From assembly GCF_000425745.1 (NCBI RefSeq), contig NZ_KE384442.1:128968-192967 (forward strand): a DNA stretch of 64,000 nucleotides, written 5' to 3'. A program made the position numbers and the translations under genes. Below are positions 18,725-27,987 of this stretch, piece after piece. The first letter of the stretch is position 1; each line of letters starts with the position of its first letter. The stretch is from Pseudomonas cremoricolorata DSM 17059 = NBRC 16634 (GTDB taxonomy: Bacteria; Pseudomonadota; Gammaproteobacteria; Pseudomonadales; Pseudomonadaceae). The notes under the pieces are model-generated. The model made no database searches and was not told where the DNA came from. It saw nothing but the letters and a program-made list of their open reading frames with translations.

Positions 18725-18745
18725 GGCCGGGCCTCGCGCCCGGCC
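18725..18745 (+). other. Intra-operon hairpin between gtsA and gtsB
   Basis: GGCCGGGC-CTCGC-GCCCGGCC is a perfect 8-bp stem without a T-run. Such hairpins after binding-protein genes commonly protect the 5' part of the transcript, so the abundant GtsA message can outlast the permease message. Confidence 0.65.
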
Positions 18746-18783
18746 TGCCTCTCCCTTTCCAATCATTTCCTGGGGATCACTCC

Positions 18784-19692
18784 ATGAATACTGCGACCGC
18801 GCGCCTGCGGGCCTCGCCCCTGGACGCCTTGCAGCGCTGGCTGCCCAAGCTGGTGCTGGCGCCAAGCATGCTCATCGTGCTGGTGGGTTTCTACGGCTAC
18901 ATCGGCTGGACCCTGGTGCTGTCCTTCACCCAGTCGACGTTCATGCCCAACTACCGCTGGGCCGGGCTTACCCAGTACCTGAAGTTGCTCGACAACGACC
19001 GCTGGTGGGTGGCGAGCAAGAACCTGGCGGTGTTCGGTGGCCTGTTCATCGGCATCAGCCTGGTGCTCGGCGTGCTGCTGGCGGTGCTGCTCGACCAGCG
19101 CATTCGCCGCGAAGGCTTCATTCGCACCATCTACCTGTACCCGATGGCGCTGTCGATGATCGTCACCGGCACCGCCTGGAAATGGCTGCTCAACCCGGGC
19201 CTGGGCCTGGACAAACTGCTGCGCGACTGGGGCTGGGAAGGTTTTCGCTTCGACTGGCTGGTCGACCCGGAGCGGGTCGTCTACTGCTTGGTGATCGCCG
19301 CCGTGTGGCAGGCCTCGGGCTTCGTCATGGCGTTGTTCCTGGCCGGCCTGCGTGGGGTCGACCCGTCGATCATCCGCGCCGCCCAGGTCGACGGCGCCAG
19401 CCTGCCGCGCATCTACCTGCGCATCGTCCTGCCGAGCCTGCGCCCGGTGTTCTTCAGCGCGGTGATGATCCTCGCCCACATCGCCATCAAGAGCTTCGAC
19501 CTGGTAGCGGCGATGACCGCAGGCGGGCCGGGCTATGCCTCTGACCTGCCGGCGATGTTCATGTACAGCTTCACCTTCAGCCGTGGACAGATGGGCATGG
19601 GTTCGGCCAGCGCCATTCTCATGCTCGGGGCGATTCTGGCGATCCTCGTGCCGTACCTGTATTCCGAACTGAGGAACAAGCGCCATGAATAG
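18784..19692 (+). CDS. gtsB: Glucose ABC transporter permease GtsB
   Basis: This 302-residue inner-membrane permease belongs to the MalF/UgpA type. It has about six hydrophobic helices and the EAA-type loop AAQVDGASLPRIYLRIVLPSL near 200-220, which contacts the ATPase. It overlaps gtsC by 8 nt. Confidence 0.94.
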   Translation: MNTATARLRASPLDALQRWLPKLVLAPSMLIVLVGFYGYIGWTLVLSFTQSTFMPNYRWAGLTQYLKLLDNDRWWVASKNLAVFGGLFIGISLVLGVLLAVLLDQRIRREGFIRTIYLYPMALSMIVTGTAWKWLLNPGLGLDKLLRDWGWEGFRFDWLVDPERVVYCLVIAAVWQASGFVMALFLAGLRGVDPSIIRAAQVDGASLPRIYLRIVLPSLRPVFFSAVMILAHIAIKSFDLVAAMTAGGPGYASDLPAMFMYSFTFSRGQMGMGSASAILMLGAILAILVPYLYSELRNKRHE

Positions 19693-20527
19693 CCATCGTC
19701 TGCGTTGGTTTTCCCCAAGCCGCCTGGCCATCCACGGCACCTTGCTGGTGGCCTGTGCGGTGTACCTGATTCCCCTGCTGGTGATGCTGCTGACCAGCTT
19801 CAAATCGCCGGACGACATCCGCACCGGCAACCTGTTGAGCTGGCCCGAGGTGGTGACCGGCATCGGCTGGTTCAAGGCTTGGGACAGTGTCGGCGGCTAC
19901 TTCTGGAACTCGGTGAAGATCACCGTGCCGGCGGTCCTGGCCTCGACGCTGATCGGTGCGCTGAACGGCTACGTGCTGTCGATGTGGCGCTTCCGTGGCT
20001 CGCAGCTGTTCTTCGGCCTGCTGCTGTTCGGCTGCTTCCTGCCGTTCCAGACCGTGCTGCTGCCGGCCTCGTTCACCCTCGGCAAGCTGGGCCTGGCCAG
20101 CACTACCACGGGGCTGGTGCTGGTGCACATCGTCTACGGCTTGGCTTTCACCACGCTGTTCTTCCGCAATTACTACTGCAGCGTGCCGCAGGCCCTGGTG
20201 CAGGCGGCGCGGCTCGATGGCGCCGGGTTCTTCACGATCTTCGGACGCATCCTGCTGCCGATGTCGTTGCCGATCATCATGGTCTGCCTGATCTGGCAGT
20301 TCACCCAGATCTGGAACGACTTTCTCTTCGGCGTGGTGTTCGCCAGCGGCGACGCCCAGCCGATCACGGTGGCGCTGAACAACCTGGTCAACACCAGCAC
20401 CGGGGTCAAGGAATACAACGTCGACATGGCGGCGGCGATGATCGCGGGGCTTCCGACCCTGCTGGTCTACGTCGTGGCCGGCAAATATTTCCTGCGCGGC
20501 CTCACCGCCGGCGCAGTCAAGGGGTGA
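19685..20527 (+). CDS. gtsC: Glucose ABC transporter permease GtsC
   Basis: This 280-residue MalG/UgpE-type permease has about six hydrophobic helices. The EAA loop is AARLDGAGFFTIFGRILLP near 178-196. It starts inside the gtsB end and is followed after 3 nt by gtsD, so GtsB, GtsC and GtsD are probably made in matched amounts. Confidence 0.94.
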   Translation: MNSHRLRWFSPSRLAIHGTLLVACAVYLIPLLVMLLTSFKSPDDIRTGNLLSWPEVVTGIGWFKAWDSVGGYFWNSVKITVPAVLASTLIGALNGYVLSMWRFRGSQLFFGLLLFGCFLPFQTVLLPASFTLGKLGLASTTTGLVLVHIVYGLAFTTLFFRNYYCSVPQALVQAARLDGAGFFTIFGRILLPMSLPIIMVCLIWQFTQIWNDFLFGVVFASGDAQPITVALNNLVNTSTGVKEYNVDMAAAMIAGLPTLLVYVVAGKYFLRGLTAGAVKG

Positions 20528-20530
20528 CAC

Positions 20531-21664
20531 ATGGCACGTCTGGAACTTCGCAACGTCAACAAACGCTACGGCAGCGGCCTGCCGGACACCCTCAAGTCGA
20601 TCGACCTGGCCATCGATTCAGGCGAGTTCCTGATTCTGGTCGGGCCGTCGGGTTGCGGTAAGTCGACTCTGATGAACTGCATCGCCGGCCTGGAAGAAAT
20701 CAGCGGCGGCGAGATTCTGGTCGACGGCGTCGACATCAGCGGCATGAGCCCCAAGGACCGTGACATCGCCATGGTGTTTCAGTCCTACGCGCTGTATCCG
20801 ACCATGAGCGTGCGCGACAACATTGCCTTCGGCCTGAAGATTCGCAAGCTGCCGCAGGCGGCCATCGACGAAGAGGTGGCGCGGGTCGCCCGGCTGCTGC
20901 AGATCGAGCACTTGCTCGGGCGCAAGCCAGCGCAGCTTTCCGGCGGGCAGCAGCAGCGCGTGGCGATGGGCCGCGCCCTGGCCCGTCGGCCGCGTATCTA
21001 CCTGTTCGACGAACCGCTGTCGAACCTCGACGCCAAGTTGCGGGTAGAGATGCGCACCGAAATCAAGCTCATGCACCAGCGCCTGAAAACCACCACGGTC
21101 TACGTCACCCACGACCAGATCGAGGCCATGACCCTGGGCGACAAGGTTGCGGTGATGAAGGACGGTATCGTCCAGCAGTTCGGCACCCCGCAGCAGATCT
21201 ACAACGACCCGGCCAACCAGTTCGTCGCCAGCTTCATCGGTTCGCCGCCGATGAACTTCATTCCCGCGCAACTGGTGCGTCAGGAAGGGCAAACGATGGC
21301 CCTGCTCGACAGCGGTCAGGAACGTTGTGCATTGCCCGTGACGGCGGGTGAGGAATGGCTCGGGCGCGAAGTGATTCTCGGCATCCGCCCGGAACAGATC
21401 ATCCAGGGCTCGGCCCAGGGCAATGGCCTGCCGGCGATCACCGCACAGGTGGAAGTCACCGAGCCCACCGGGCCTGACCTGCTGGTGTTCGTCACCCTCA
21501 ACGGCACCAAGGTCTGCTGCCGTCTGGCGCCGGATGTGCGCTGCCAGATCGGCGACAGCCTGCGCCTGCAACTGGACCCGGCGCGGGTCCTGCTATTCGA
21601 CGCAGGCACTGGCGAGCGGCTCGATCGCGCCGCCGTCGCCCCCCAGCACGAGCACGTCGCGTGA
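20531..21664 (+). CDS. gtsD: Glucose ABC transporter ATP-binding protein
   Basis: This 377-residue ATPase is of the MalK/UgpC type. Walker A is GPSGCGKST (about 38-46), the signature is LSGGQQQR, Walker B is RIYLFDEPLSN, and the H-loop is VTHDQIEAM. A C-terminal TOBE-like regulatory region (about 240-360) follows. It energises GtsBC. Confidence 0.95.
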   Translation: MARLELRNVNKRYGSGLPDTLKSIDLAIDSGEFLILVGPSGCGKSTLMNCIAGLEEISGGEILVDGVDISGMSPKDRDIAMVFQSYALYPTMSVRDNIAFGLKIRKLPQAAIDEEVARVARLLQIEHLLGRKPAQLSGGQQQRVAMGRALARRPRIYLFDEPLSNLDAKLRVEMRTEIKLMHQRLKTTTVYVTHDQIEAMTLGDKVAVMKDGIVQQFGTPQQIYNDPANQFVASFIGSPPMNFIPAQLVRQEGQTMALLDSGQERCALPVTAGEEWLGREVILGIRPEQIIQGSAQGNGLPAITAQVEVTEPTGPDLLVFVTLNGTKVCCRLAPDVRCQIGDSLRLQLDPARVLLFDAGTGERLDRAAVAPQHEHVA

Positions 21665-21690
21665 TTGCCCGCGGCGCCAATCGTCTGAAT

Positions 21691-21700
21691 AACAACAACA
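21691..21700 (+). promoter_or_regulatory. A-rich catabolite-activity (Crc/Hfq) motif before oprB
   Basis: AACAACAACA matches the AANAANAA pattern and lies directly before the AAGGA ribosome-binding site of the porin gene. It parallels the element in front of gtsA. Confidence 0.6.
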
Positions 21701-21715
21701 GAAGGACGCAATGCA

Positions 21716-23059
21716 ATGGATCATCGCAAGCACATCACCACCTTCGGCTCGCTGGCCGTCCTGGCGCTGCTCGGCAACGGCGCGGCGCAGGCTGCCGACG
21801 CCTTTGCCAGCGACTCGAAATGGATGACCGGGGACTGGGGCGGCACGCGTACCGCGCTGCTCGACCAAGGCTATGACTTCACCCTCGACTACGTCGGCGA
21901 GGTCGCCAGCAACCTGCGCGGCGGCTACAACCACGACCGTACCGCGCGCTACAGCGACCAGTTCGCCCTCGGCGCGCACCTCGACCTGGAGAAAATATTC
22001 GGCTGGCACGACGCCGAGTTCAAGCTGGCGATCACCGAGCGCAGTGGCCGCAACCTGTCCAACGACCGCATCAGCGATCCGCGTGCCGGGCAGTTCAGCT
22101 CGGTGCAGGAAGTCTGGGGGCGCGGGCAGACCTGGCGGCTGACCCAGCTGTGGCTCAAGCAGACCTACTTCGATGGCGCGCTGGATGTGAAATTCGGCCA
22201 GTACGGCCCGGGCGAGGAGTTCAACAGCTTCCCCTGTGACTTCCAGAACCTGGCCTTCTGCGGTTCGCAGGTGGGTAACTGGGTCGGCGGCATCTGGTAC
22301 AACTGGCCGGTCAGCCAGTGGGCGCTGCGGGTCAAGTACAACCTCACGCCAGAGCTGTTCGTGCAGGTCGGCGCGTTCGAGCAGAACCCCTCGAACCTCG
22401 AGACCGGCAATGGCTTCAAGCTCAGCGGCAGCGGCACCAAGGGCGCGATCGTGCCGGTCGAGGCGGTGTGGTCACCGAAGGTCAACGGCCTGCCCGGCGA
22501 ATACCGCCTGGGTTACTACTACAGCACGGCCAAGGCCGAGGACGTCTACGAAGATGTCAATGGCAACCCCCAGGGCGTGACCGGCAGCGGCTTCCGTTCA
22601 CATTCGAGCAAGCACGGCTGGTGGGTGGTGGCGCGTCAGCAAGTCACCGCGCACGGCGGCGATGCCAGCCGCGGGCTGAACCTGTTCGCCAACTTCACCG
22701 TGCACGACAAGGCCACCAACGTGGTCGACAACTACCAGCAGGTGGGGATGGTCTACAAAGGCGCCTTCGACGCCCGGCCCAAGGATGACATCGGCTTCGG
22801 CGTGGCGCGCATCCACGTCAACGACGACGTACGCAAGCGCGCGGCCCAGCTCAATGCCCAGCGCGGAATTGATGATTACGACAATCCAGCGTTCCTGCCA
22901 CTGCAACGCACCGAGTACAACGCCGAGCTCTACTACGGCTTCCACGTCACCAACTGGCTGACCGTGCGGCCGAACCTGCAGTACATCAAGAGCCCGGGCG
23001 CGGTGGATGAAGTGGACAACGCATTGGTCGCCGGGGTGAAGATTCAGTCGTCATTCTGA
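21716..23059 (+). CDS. oprB: Carbohydrate-selective porin
   Basis: This 447-residue outer-membrane porin has a signal peptide ending at AAQA-AD (about residue 27) and the OprB-type N-terminus GDWGGTRTALLDQGYDF. The C-terminus ends in an outer-membrane strand (VAGVKIQSSF). It admits glucose into the periplasm for GtsA. It is the last gene of the gts operon, and a long perfect inverted repeat follows. Confidence 0.94.
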   Translation: MDHRKHITTFGSLAVLALLGNGAAQAADAFASDSKWMTGDWGGTRTALLDQGYDFTLDYVGEVASNLRGGYNHDRTARYSDQFALGAHLDLEKIFGWHDAEFKLAITERSGRNLSNDRISDPRAGQFSSVQEVWGRGQTWRLTQLWLKQTYFDGALDVKFGQYGPGEEFNSFPCDFQNLAFCGSQVGNWVGGIWYNWPVSQWALRVKYNLTPELFVQVGAFEQNPSNLETGNGFKLSGSGTKGAIVPVEAVWSPKVNGLPGEYRLGYYYSTAKAEDVYEDVNGNPQGVTGSGFRSHSSKHGWWVVARQQVTAHGGDASRGLNLFANFTVHDKATNVVDNYQQVGMVYKGAFDARPKDDIGFGVARIHVNDDVRKRAAQLNAQRGIDDYDNPAFLPLQRTEYNAELYYGFHVTNWLTVRPNLQYIKSPGAVDEVDNALVAGVKIQSSF

Positions 23060-23110
23060 GGGCGCTTGTTGTAAATTTACGCACTTCTTGCAGCCGCACT
23101 GCGGTTGATC

Positions 23111-23145
23111 GTGACGGAGCGCCGTCTGCCACGGCGCTCCGTCAC
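23111..23145. terminator. Perfect 14-bp hairpin after oprB
   Basis: GTGACGGAGCGCCG (23111-23124) pairs perfectly with CGGCGCTCCGTCAC (23132-23145) around a 7-nt loop. There is no T-run. It may act as a 3'-end stabiliser or a terminator of the gts-oprB transcript. Confidence 0.6.
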
Positions 23146-23180
23146 CTGAGCGACCCAACGACAACAAGAGCTTCAGGCCC

Positions 23181-24035
23181 ATGCCCGACCATCCGCTTCA
23201 CTGCCTGTTCAGCCCCGAGCGGGCCAGGCCGACCTTCGACTGGCAGCGTCATCAGCAACGCGACGTGCTGGTCATCGAGCATCCCGTGTGCCAGGCGGTG
23301 TTCGCCCGCCAGGGTGCGCAACTGCTGCATTTCCAGCCCACCGGCGAGCGTCCGTGGCTGTGGTGCGCCGAGCAGTGGCCGCATGTCGGGGCCATTCGCG
23401 GCGGCGTGCCGGTGTGCTGGCCGTGGTATGGCCGGCATCCCAGCGAAGACCTGTGGCCGACCCACGGCTGGGCGCGTCTGCTCGACTGGCAACTGATCGA
23501 CAGTGCTGAGGATGCCCAGGGCGTGACCTTGCACTGGCGCCTGCAACTGTGCGACTGGCAGGTCGATTTGCACGCGCGGCTGACCAGCACCCTGGAACTG
23601 ACCCTCACCACCGAGCACCAGGACAGCGAAACCTGTCAGCTGAGCCATGCGCTGCTGGCTTACTGGCGTATTGGTCACGTGGCAAAGACAGCGCTGTCTG
23701 GGCTGGAAAACGTCGAAGGCTATGACCAGATGAATCGCGTTCCTTGCCGTCAGACCAACCCGTTCAACATCGCCGATGGTTGCCAACGGGTGTATCCCGG
23801 CAGCGCCGCCGTGCAGGTGCAGGACGCTGCCTGGCAGCGGGCGCTGTGCATCGATACCAGCGACAGCGACGACACTGTGGTCTGGCATCCGGGCAGTCGG
23901 CCATTGGTGGGGGTGACGGGGCGTGAGGCGCGCGGTTTCGTCTGTGTCGAAGCCGCCAGCGGCTGCAACGCGGCGCTGAGCCTGGCGCCGGGTGAGCAGG
24001 CGCAACTGCGCCTGCAGGCACATCGGCTCAGTTGA
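23181..24035 (+). CDS. D-hexose-6-phosphate mutarotase (YeaD type)
   Basis: This 284-residue aldose-1-epimerase-like protein probably interconverts the anomers of glucose-6-phosphate. Conserved segments include GGVPVCWPWYGRHP, HGWARLLDW and a late WHPGSRPL block. It lies between the uptake operon and hexR, as in P. putida. Its last 8 bp overlap the convergent hexR 3' end. The ATG at 23181 follows a weak AGAG/CAGG region. Confidence 0.88.
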   Translation: MPDHPLHCLFSPERARPTFDWQRHQQRDVLVIEHPVCQAVFARQGAQLLHFQPTGERPWLWCAEQWPHVGAIRGGVPVCWPWYGRHPSEDLWPTHGWARLLDWQLIDSAEDAQGVTLHWRLQLCDWQVDLHARLTSTLELTLTTEHQDSETCQLSHALLAYWRIGHVAKTALSGLENVEGYDQMNRVPCRQTNPFNIADGCQRVYPGSAAVQVQDAAWQRALCIDTSDSDDTVVWHPGSRPLVGVTGREARGFVCVEAASGCNAALSLAPGEQAQLRLQAHRLS

Positions 24036-24900
24036 GCAGATCGTCTTCGATGGGGTAGCGGCTGGCGTTGAGGCTTTCCTTGATCTTGCGCAGGTGCGGC
24101 TGGAAGTCGACGCCGCGGCGCAGGGTCATGCCGGTGGCCAGCACATCGAGCACGGTGAGCTGAATGATCCGCGAGGTCATCGGCATGTAGATGTCGGTGT
24201 CTTCGGGCAGCGGGATGTGCAGGCTCAGGCTGCACGCCTCGGCCAGCGGCGAGCCGGCGGCGGTCAGGCCCAGCACCGAAGCACCGTTGGCCCGCGCCAG
24301 GCGCGCCACTTCGACCAGCTCGCGCGTGCGTCCGGTGTAGGAAATGATCACGAACAGGTCACCGGTGTGCGCCACCGACGCCAGCATGCGCTGCATCAGC
24401 ACATCGGCGTGGGCCGAGACCGCCAGGTTGAAGCGGAAGAACTTGTGCTGCGCATCCAGCGCCACCGGCGCTGAGGCGCCGAGGCCGAAGAAGTGGATCT
24501 GCCGGGCCTGGATCATCATGTCGACGGCGCGGCTGATCTGTTGTGGGTCGATCTGCTGGCAGGCGCTGTCCAGCGAGGCGATGGCACTGCCGAAGATCTT
24601 CTGTGTGTAGGCCGCCGGATCGTCGTCGGCTTCCACCGCACGGCTGACGTAGGCAGCGCCACTGGCCAGGCTCTGCGCCAGTTGCAGTTTCAGTTCCGGA
24701 TAGCCACTGACGCCGAACGAGCGGCAGAAGCGGTTGACCGTCGGCTCGCTGACCTTGGCCGCCTGGGCCAGTGCGGCGATGCTGAAGCGGGTGGCCTGTT
24801 GCGGGTTGAGCAGGATCACCTCGGCGACCTTGCGTTCGGCTTTGTTCAGTTCGTCGAGGCGGCCTTGGATTTGTTCCAGGAGGTTTCGCGCGCGGTCCAT
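24028..24900 (-). CDS. hexR: RpiR-family repressor of glucose catabolism
   Basis: HexR represses zwf-pgl-eda, edd-glk and gapA and is released by KDPG. The 290-residue protein has an N-terminal RpiR helix-turn-helix (about 1-75, with FSIAALAQAAKVSEPTVNRF) and a SIS sugar-phosphate domain (about 120-250, with FFGLGASA and SYTGRT). The ATG at 24900 has AAGGA 6 nt upstream and matches the family start MDRARNLLEQI. It is divergent from zwf, with an operator between. Confidence 0.95.
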   Translation of the reverse strand: MDRARNLLEQIQGRLDELNKAERKVAEVILLNPQQATRFSIAALAQAAKVSEPTVNRFCRSFGVSGYPELKLQLAQSLASGAAYVSRAVEADDDPAAYTQKIFGSAIASLDSACQQIDPQQISRAVDMMIQARQIHFFGLGASAPVALDAQHKFFRFNLAVSAHADVLMQRMLASVAHTGDLFVIISYTGRTRELVEVARLARANGASVLGLTAAGSPLAEACSLSLHIPLPEDTDIYMPMTSRIIQLTVLDVLATGMTLRRGVDFQPHLRKIKESLNASRYPIEDDLLN

Positions 24901-25015
24901 GGGGTGTCCTTGGGTCGATAAGACAGCCGGCTGTCTGGGCAGCAGGCTTTTTGCAATGGTGTCTATCCTACTGTCGCGCTGTGGGACGCACCACATATCC
25001 GTGGGAATACCGATC

Positions 25016-25038
25016 AATGTTGTTAGATTTACTACATT
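25016..25038. promoter_or_regulatory. HexR operator upstream of zwf
   Basis: AATGTTGT-N7-ACTACATT is a dyad with 7 of 8 matching arm positions. It contains TTGT-N7-ACTA, close to the HexR pattern TTGT-N7-ACAA. It lies 63 bp before zwf and 116 bp before hexR, so it can serve both genes. Confidence 0.75.
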
Positions 25039-25100
25039 GATCCTTGAAAATCAGTTTTGAACGCGGTATTTCTAGCCTAACTCGATAAAAGAACCACATT

Positions 25101-26570
25101 ATGCCTGCCATCTCTGTTGAACCCTGCACCCTCGCGGTGTTCGGTGCCCTGGGCGACCTGGCCTTGCGCAAGCTGTTCCCGGCGCTGTATCAGCTCGAAC
25201 GTGCCGAGTTGCTGCATGCCGACACGCGCCTGCTGGCCCTGGCCCGGGAAGCCGGCAGCGCCGAGCAGCACCTGCGCACCATCGAAGCGCAACTGCGTCG
25301 CTACGTGCCCGCGGACGACATCGACGCGGCCGCCTTGAGCCGCTTTGTGCAGCGCCTGAGCTACCAGCATCTGGATTTCCTCGAGCCCGAGGGCTATGAG
25401 GCCCTGGCGGCCCAAGTGAACGGCGAGCATCCGCTGATCGCCTATTTCGCCACCGCTGCGGCGGTGTACGGCGCCATCTGCGAAAACCTCGACAAGGCCG
25501 GCCTTGCCTCGCGCACCCGGGTGGTGCTGGAAAAACCCATCGGCCATGATCTTGAGTCGTCGCGGCGGGTCAACGATGCCGTGGCGCGCTTCTTCCCGGA
25601 AAGCCAGGTGTATCGCATCGACCACTACCTGGGTAAGGAAACCGTCCAGAACCTCATCGCCCTGCGCTTTGCCAACAGCCTGTTCGAAACCCAGTGGAAC
25701 CAGAACTCGATTTCCCATGTGGAAATCACCGTGGCCGAGAAGGTCGGTATCGAGGGGCGCTGGGGCTATTTCGACAAGGCCGGGCAACTGCGCGACATGA
25801 TCCAGAACCACCTGTTGCAGTTGCTCTGCCTGATCGCCATGGACCCGCCCAGCGACCTCTCGGCCGACAGCATCCGCGACGAGAAGGTGAAAGTGCTCAA
25901 GGCCCTGGCGCCGATCACCGGTGAGGGGCTTGCCAGTCGCGTGGTGCGCGGGCAGTACATTGCCGGTTACAGCGATGGCAAGCCGGTGCCGGGGTACCTG
26001 GAAGAAGACAACTCCAACGCCCACAGCGACACCGAAACCTTCGTCGCCCTGCGCGCCGACATCCGCAACTGGCGTTGGTCGGGCGTGCCGTTCTACCTGC
26101 GTACCGGCAAGCGCATGCCGCAGAAGCTGTCGCAGATCGTCATTCACTTCAAGGAAACCCCCCACTACATCTTCGCCCCCGAACAGCGCCTGGAAATCGG
26201 CAACAAGCTGATCATCCGCCTGCAACCGGACGAAGGCATTTCCCTGCGTGTGATGACCAAGGAGCAGGGCCTGGACAAGGGCATGCAACTGCGCAGTGGC
26301 CCACTGCAACTGAATTTTTCCGATACCTGGCGCACTTCGCGGATTCCCGATGCCTATGAACGCCTGCTGCTCGAGGTGATGCGTGGCAATCAGAACCTGT
26401 TCGTGCGCAAGGACGAGATCGAGCACGCCTGGTCGTGGTGCGACCAGTTGATCGCTGGCTGGACGCGCAGCGGCGACGCCCCCAAACCCTACGCCGCAGG
26501 CTCCTGGGGGCCGATGAGCTCGATTGCACTGATCACCCGAGATGGGAGGGCGTGGTATGGCGATATCTGA
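25101..26570 (+). CDS. zwf: Glucose-6-phosphate 1-dehydrogenase
   Basis: This 489-residue enzyme oxidises glucose-6-phosphate to the lactone, feeding the Entner-Doudoroff pathway. The nucleotide-binding start is VFGALGDLALRKLFPALYQL, and the catalytic signature RIDHYLGKE lies near 173-181. Its end overlaps the start of pgl by 14 nt. The ribosome-binding site is weak. Confidence 0.96.
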   Translation: MPAISVEPCTLAVFGALGDLALRKLFPALYQLERAELLHADTRLLALAREAGSAEQHLRTIEAQLRRYVPADDIDAAALSRFVQRLSYQHLDFLEPEGYEALAAQVNGEHPLIAYFATAAAVYGAICENLDKAGLASRTRVVLEKPIGHDLESSRRVNDAVARFFPESQVYRIDHYLGKETVQNLIALRFANSLFETQWNQNSISHVEITVAEKVGIEGRWGYFDKAGQLRDMIQNHLLQLLCLIAMDPPSDLSADSIRDEKVKVLKALAPITGEGLASRVVRGQYIAGYSDGKPVPGYLEEDNSNAHSDTETFVALRADIRNWRWSGVPFYLRTGKRMPQKLSQIVIHFKETPHYIFAPEQRLEIGNKLIIRLQPDEGISLRVMTKEQGLDKGMQLRSGPLQLNFSDTWRTSRIPDAYERLLLEVMRGNQNLFVRKDEIEHAWSWCDQLIAGWTRSGDAPKPYAAGSWGPMSSIALITRDGRAWYGDI

Positions 26571-27270
26571 TTTGCAACTACCCAGCTGCGTGAAGACGCA
26601 TCAACTGCCAGACGCCACCGCGTTCGCCGAACGCCTGGCGGGTGATGTCGCGCAGCACCTGCGTGCGGCCATCGCCAGCAAGGGCCAGGCCTGCCTGGTG
26701 GTATCCGGCGGGCGCAGCCCGGTGCCGTTCCTCGAACGTCTGGCGCGTGAGTCGCTGGACTGGTCGAAGGTCACCGTGAGCCTTGCCGATGAGCGCTGGG
26801 TGCCGGTCGAGCACGCCGACAGCAACGCCGGACTGCTGGCCCGCCACCTGCTGCAAGGCCCGGCCGCCGCAGCGCGTTTCATCGGCCTGTATCAGGTCGC
26901 GCCCGACCTTGAGCGCGCCGCAGAACTGGCCGACGCGGCGCTGGCCGAGTTGCCGCCGATCGATGTGCTGGTGCTGGGCATGGGCGACGACGGCCATACC
27001 GCCTCGCTGTTCCCCGCCAGCCCCAACCTGGCCGAGGGCCTGGCCAAAGGCGGCCAGCGTCGCTGCCTGCCGATGCTGGCACCGGTGGTGCCGCACCAGC
27101 GCCTGAGCCTGACCCGTTCACTGCTGGCCAGCGCGGCGTTCACCGCGTTGGCCATCCAGGGCACCGGCAAGCTGGCCGCCCTGCGCGCGGCACTGGCCGC
27201 AAGCGACGATCAGGCCCTGCCGATTCGCGCCTTTCTTCACGACCCCCTGGACATCTACTGGTGCCCATGA
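26557..27270 (+). CDS. pgl: 6-phosphogluconolactonase
   Basis: Pgl hydrolyses 6-phosphogluconolactone. The 237-residue protein has the family motifs VSGGRSPVPFLERL, SLADERWVP and GMGDDGHTASLFP. The ATG at 26557 lies 8 nt after GGAGG, inside the zwf end, so translation is coupled. Confidence 0.95.
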   Translation: MAISDLQLPSCVKTHQLPDATAFAERLAGDVAQHLRAAIASKGQACLVVSGGRSPVPFLERLARESLDWSKVTVSLADERWVPVEHADSNAGLLARHLLQGPAAAARFIGLYQVAPDLERAAELADAALAELPPIDVLVLGMGDDGHTASLFPASPNLAEGLAKGGQRRCLPMLAPVVPHQRLSLTRSLLASAAFTALAIQGTGKLAALRAALAASDDQALPIRAFLHDPLDIYWCP

Positions 27271-27287
27271 GCCAAGGATCATCCGCT

Positions 27288-27971
27288 ATGACCACCCTCG
27301 AACGCCCGCAGCCGCTGCTGAGCATGGCCGAGAAAACCGCCACGATCGACGCGATCTGCGCCCGGGCGCGGATCCTGCCGGTGATCACCATCGCCCGCGA
27401 GCAAGACATCCTGCCGCTGGCCGACGCTCTGGCAGCCGGGGGCATTCGTACCCTGGAAGTGACGCTGCGGTCCGAGCATGGGCTCAAGGCCATTGAAGTA
27501 CTGCGCGCCGAGCGCCCCGAGCTGTGCGTAGGCGCAGGCACAGTGCTCGATCGGCGCATGTTCGCTGCGGTCGAGGCAGCCGGCGCGCAGTTCGTCGTCA
27601 CCCCAGGCATCACCCAGGAGCTGCTCGACGCCGGCGTGCACAGCGAGATCCCGCTGCTGCCGGGCATCAGTACCCCGTCCGAGATCATGAGCGGCTACGC
27701 CCTGGGCTACCGCCGCTTCAAACTCTTCCCGGCCGAGATCAGCGGCGGCGTGGCGGCGATCAAAGCCTTCGCCGGCCCCTTCGGCGACATTCGTTTCTGC
27801 CCCACCGGCGGCGTCAACTCCGCCAACGCCCGCAATTACATGGCGCTGCCCAACGTGATGTGCGTCGGCGGCACCTGGATGCTCGACAGCAGCTGGATCA
27901 AGAACGGCGACTGGGCACGCATCGAAGCGAGCAGTGCCGAGGCGATGGCGTTGTTGGAAAACAACAGCTAG
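27288..27971 (+). CDS. eda: KDPG aldolase (Entner-Doudoroff)
   Basis: Eda splits 2-keto-3-deoxy-6-phosphogluconate into pyruvate and glyceraldehyde-3-phosphate. The 227-residue protein has the catalytic glutamate region (GIRTLEVTLRS), the Schiff-base lysine in RFKLFPAE, and the phosphate site CPTGGVN. The ATG at 27288 has AAGGA upstream. Last gene of zwf-pgl-eda. Confidence 0.96.
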   Translation: MTTLERPQPLLSMAEKTATIDAICARARILPVITIAREQDILPLADALAAGGIRTLEVTLRSEHGLKAIEVLRAERPELCVGAGTVLDRRMFAAVEAAGAQFVVTPGITQELLDAGVHSEIPLLPGISTPSEIMSGYALGYRRFKLFPAEISGGVAAIKAFAGPFGDIRFCPTGGVNSANARNYMALPNVMCVGGTWMLDSSWIKNGDWARIEASSAEAMALLENNS

Positions 27972-27987
27972 AGCAGCTGCAAGTTAT

